From the NCBI GenBank assembly GCA_013336035.1, contig JAAXUL010000584.1, positions 1-5,511 on the forward strand: a stretch of DNA of 5,511 nucleotides, in the 5' to 3' direction. Source of the stretch: Chloroflexales bacterium (GTDB lineage Bacteria > Chloroflexota > Chloroflexia > Chloroflexales > Chloroflexaceae). Within the stretch, counting starts at the first letter, position 1, and each line of letters begins with the position of its first letter. The notes below the pieces were generated by a model. It worked only from the letters and a program-made list of their open reading frames with translations, ran no database searches and was not told where the DNA came from. Shown piece after piece: positions 4,812 to 5,511 of the stretch. Position numbers and translations under genes: made by a program.

Positions 4812-5459
4812 ATGGACGGGCATCCAGCAATCCGAGTGCTCATCGTTGATGCTCACGCCCTGATCCGCGGCGGCCTGTGCTACTACCTGCAAGCCGAGGA
4901 GGACATCGCCGTCGTCGGCGAGGCCGTGAGCGGGCCGGAGGCGCTGGATCTGGTGGATGATCTGGAACCTGACGTGGCCCTTGTGCACGTGGTCGCGCCC
5001 GAGCTCGAGGGCCTCACGACCACCCAGCAGATCCGCCAGCGCAGACCGCGGACCCGCGTGCTGGTGCTGGGCAGTAGCTCGGACGGCGAGGTGGTGCAGC
5101 GCTCGCTGCGTGCCGGCGCAATCGGCTACTTGCAGACCGAGATCAGCGGGGCCGAGCTGGCCGCGGCGATCCGCCAGGCTGACGCCGGCCATGCCGTGCT
5201 GGCGCCGGCCCTGGCCCAGGCCCTCGTGACAACCCCCAGCCAGCCTCCAAAGCTCGGCGCGAACCTGTCGGCTCGCGAGCTCGAGGTGCTGCGCCTGATG
5301 GTCTCAGGCCGGAGCAACGAGCACATCGCGGCCCAGCTGGCCATCAGCCGCAACACCGTGCGCCACCACGTCCACAACATCCTCACCAAGCTCAGCGCCG
5401 TCAACCGGACCGAGGCCGTGGGCATGGCGGTGCTCCACAAGCTGGTAACCCAGCCCTAG
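4812..5459 (+). CDS. NarL/LuxR-type transcriptional regulator with degenerate receiver domain
   Basis: The 215-aa protein has the length and two-domain layout of the NarL/FixJ response regulators. The receiver-like domain (about residues 7-122) is followed by a LuxR-type helix-turn-helix (about 152-212: LSARELEVLRLMVSGRSN, then HIAAQLAISRNTVRHHVHNI). The DNA-binding half is fully conserved. The receiver keeps its fold markers (RVLIVDAHALIRGGL, VVGEAVSG, AGAIGYL) but not its chemistry. The second aspartate of the usual DD pair is Ala14. The phosphoacceptor aspartate of the PDVxLxD motif is His59 (PDVALVHVVAP). The switch Thr is Gly87 (VLVLGSS). The conserved Lys of GYLLK is Thr109 (GYLQT). It is therefore probably not controlled by a sensor kinase and may act constitutively, by ligand or by partner binding. 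The start ATG has GGAGAG 6 nt upstream; an in-frame TTG at 4740 would add unconserved residues. No histidine kinase gene is in view. Targets are unknown, but the divergent region upstream is a candidate. Confidence 0.92.
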   Translation: MDGHPAIRVLIVDAHALIRGGLCYYLQAEEDIAVVGEAVSGPEALDLVDDLEPDVALVHVVAPELEGLTTTQQIRQRRPRTRVLVLGSSSDGEVVQRSLRAGAIGYLQTEISGAELAAAIRQADAGHAVLAPALAQALVTTPSQPPKLGANLSARELEVLRLMVSGRSNEHIAAQLAISRNTVRHHVHNILTKLSAVNRTEAVGMAVLHKLVTQP

Positions 5460-5468
5460 TGGGCTGGG
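5449..5468 (+). terminator. Weak terminator-like hairpin overlapping the regulator stop codon
   Basis: CCCAGCCC (5449-5456) pairs perfectly with GGGCTGGG (5461-5468) around TAGT, so the stop codon is in the loop. Only a weak T-containing stretch (GTGTCGTTT) follows, so Rho-independent termination is possible but not clear. Confidence 0.35.
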
Positions 5469-5487
5469 GCAGCTGGTGTCGTTTCGG

Positions 5488-5511
5488 CCCTCACCCCCTG
5501 ACCCCCTCTCC
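5488..5511. repeat. C-rich interspersed repeat fragment at the right edge
   Basis: The window ends in a strongly strand-biased C-rich run, CCCTCACCCCCTGACCCC followed by CTCTCC, after the last gene. It resembles short C-rich repeats that I associate with intergenic regions of Chloroflexia genomes. Only one partial copy is visible, so repeat status cannot be proven from this window. Confidence 0.4.

Overview
The window is high-GC bacterial DNA with strong Shine-Dalgarno sites. It looks like a chromosomal segment from a Chloroflexota (Chloroflexia-like) bacterium. That assignment is an inference from the C-rich interspersed tail at the right edge (CCCTCACCCCCTGACCCC, a type I associate with Chloroflexus/Roseiflexus-type intergenic DNA) and from the gene mix (LURP-one-related protein, DUF6325, SHOCT, HdeD-like, NarL-type regulator). 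No marker gene settles it.

Layout. (1) Positions 1-125, minus strand: the N-terminus of a LURP-one-related protein that runs off the left edge. (2) 175-679, minus strand: a compact group II intron of about 505 nt with a GUGCG 5' end, a textbook 34-nt domain V, a domain VI with a bulged A, and no intron-encoded protein. It lies 49 nt upstream of the LURP-one start codon, in the same orientation. (3) 699-855: a roughly 157-bp non-coding element with perfect 23-bp terminal inverted repeats (MITE-like). (4) 877-3643, minus strand: a probable envelope operon. In transcription order it holds a two-HKD cardiolipin synthase, a six-TM HdeD/DUF308 protein, a 59-aa two-TM small protein with a GTG start (easily missed), and a small lipoprotein. 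(5) 3644-3961: a divergent intergenic region with a candidate promoter. (6) 3962-5459, plus strand: a DUF6325 protein, a SHOCT-domain protein with a near-identical 21-bp tandem repeat, and a NarL/LuxR-type regulator whose receiver domain has lost the usual phosphorylation residues.

Taken together, the minus-strand operon is about membrane lipid and envelope maintenance: a phospholipid synthase, integral membrane proteins and a surface lipoprotein. The divergent plus-strand cluster carries two stress-associated small-protein families and a DNA-binding regulator. A reasonable hypothesis is that the regulator, acting without phosphorylation, controls the shared divergent region. Nothing in the sequence proves this.

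The most notable items are the ORF-less group II intron next to an inverted-repeat element, the pseudo-receiver regulator, and the stable hairpin in the regulator's leader.
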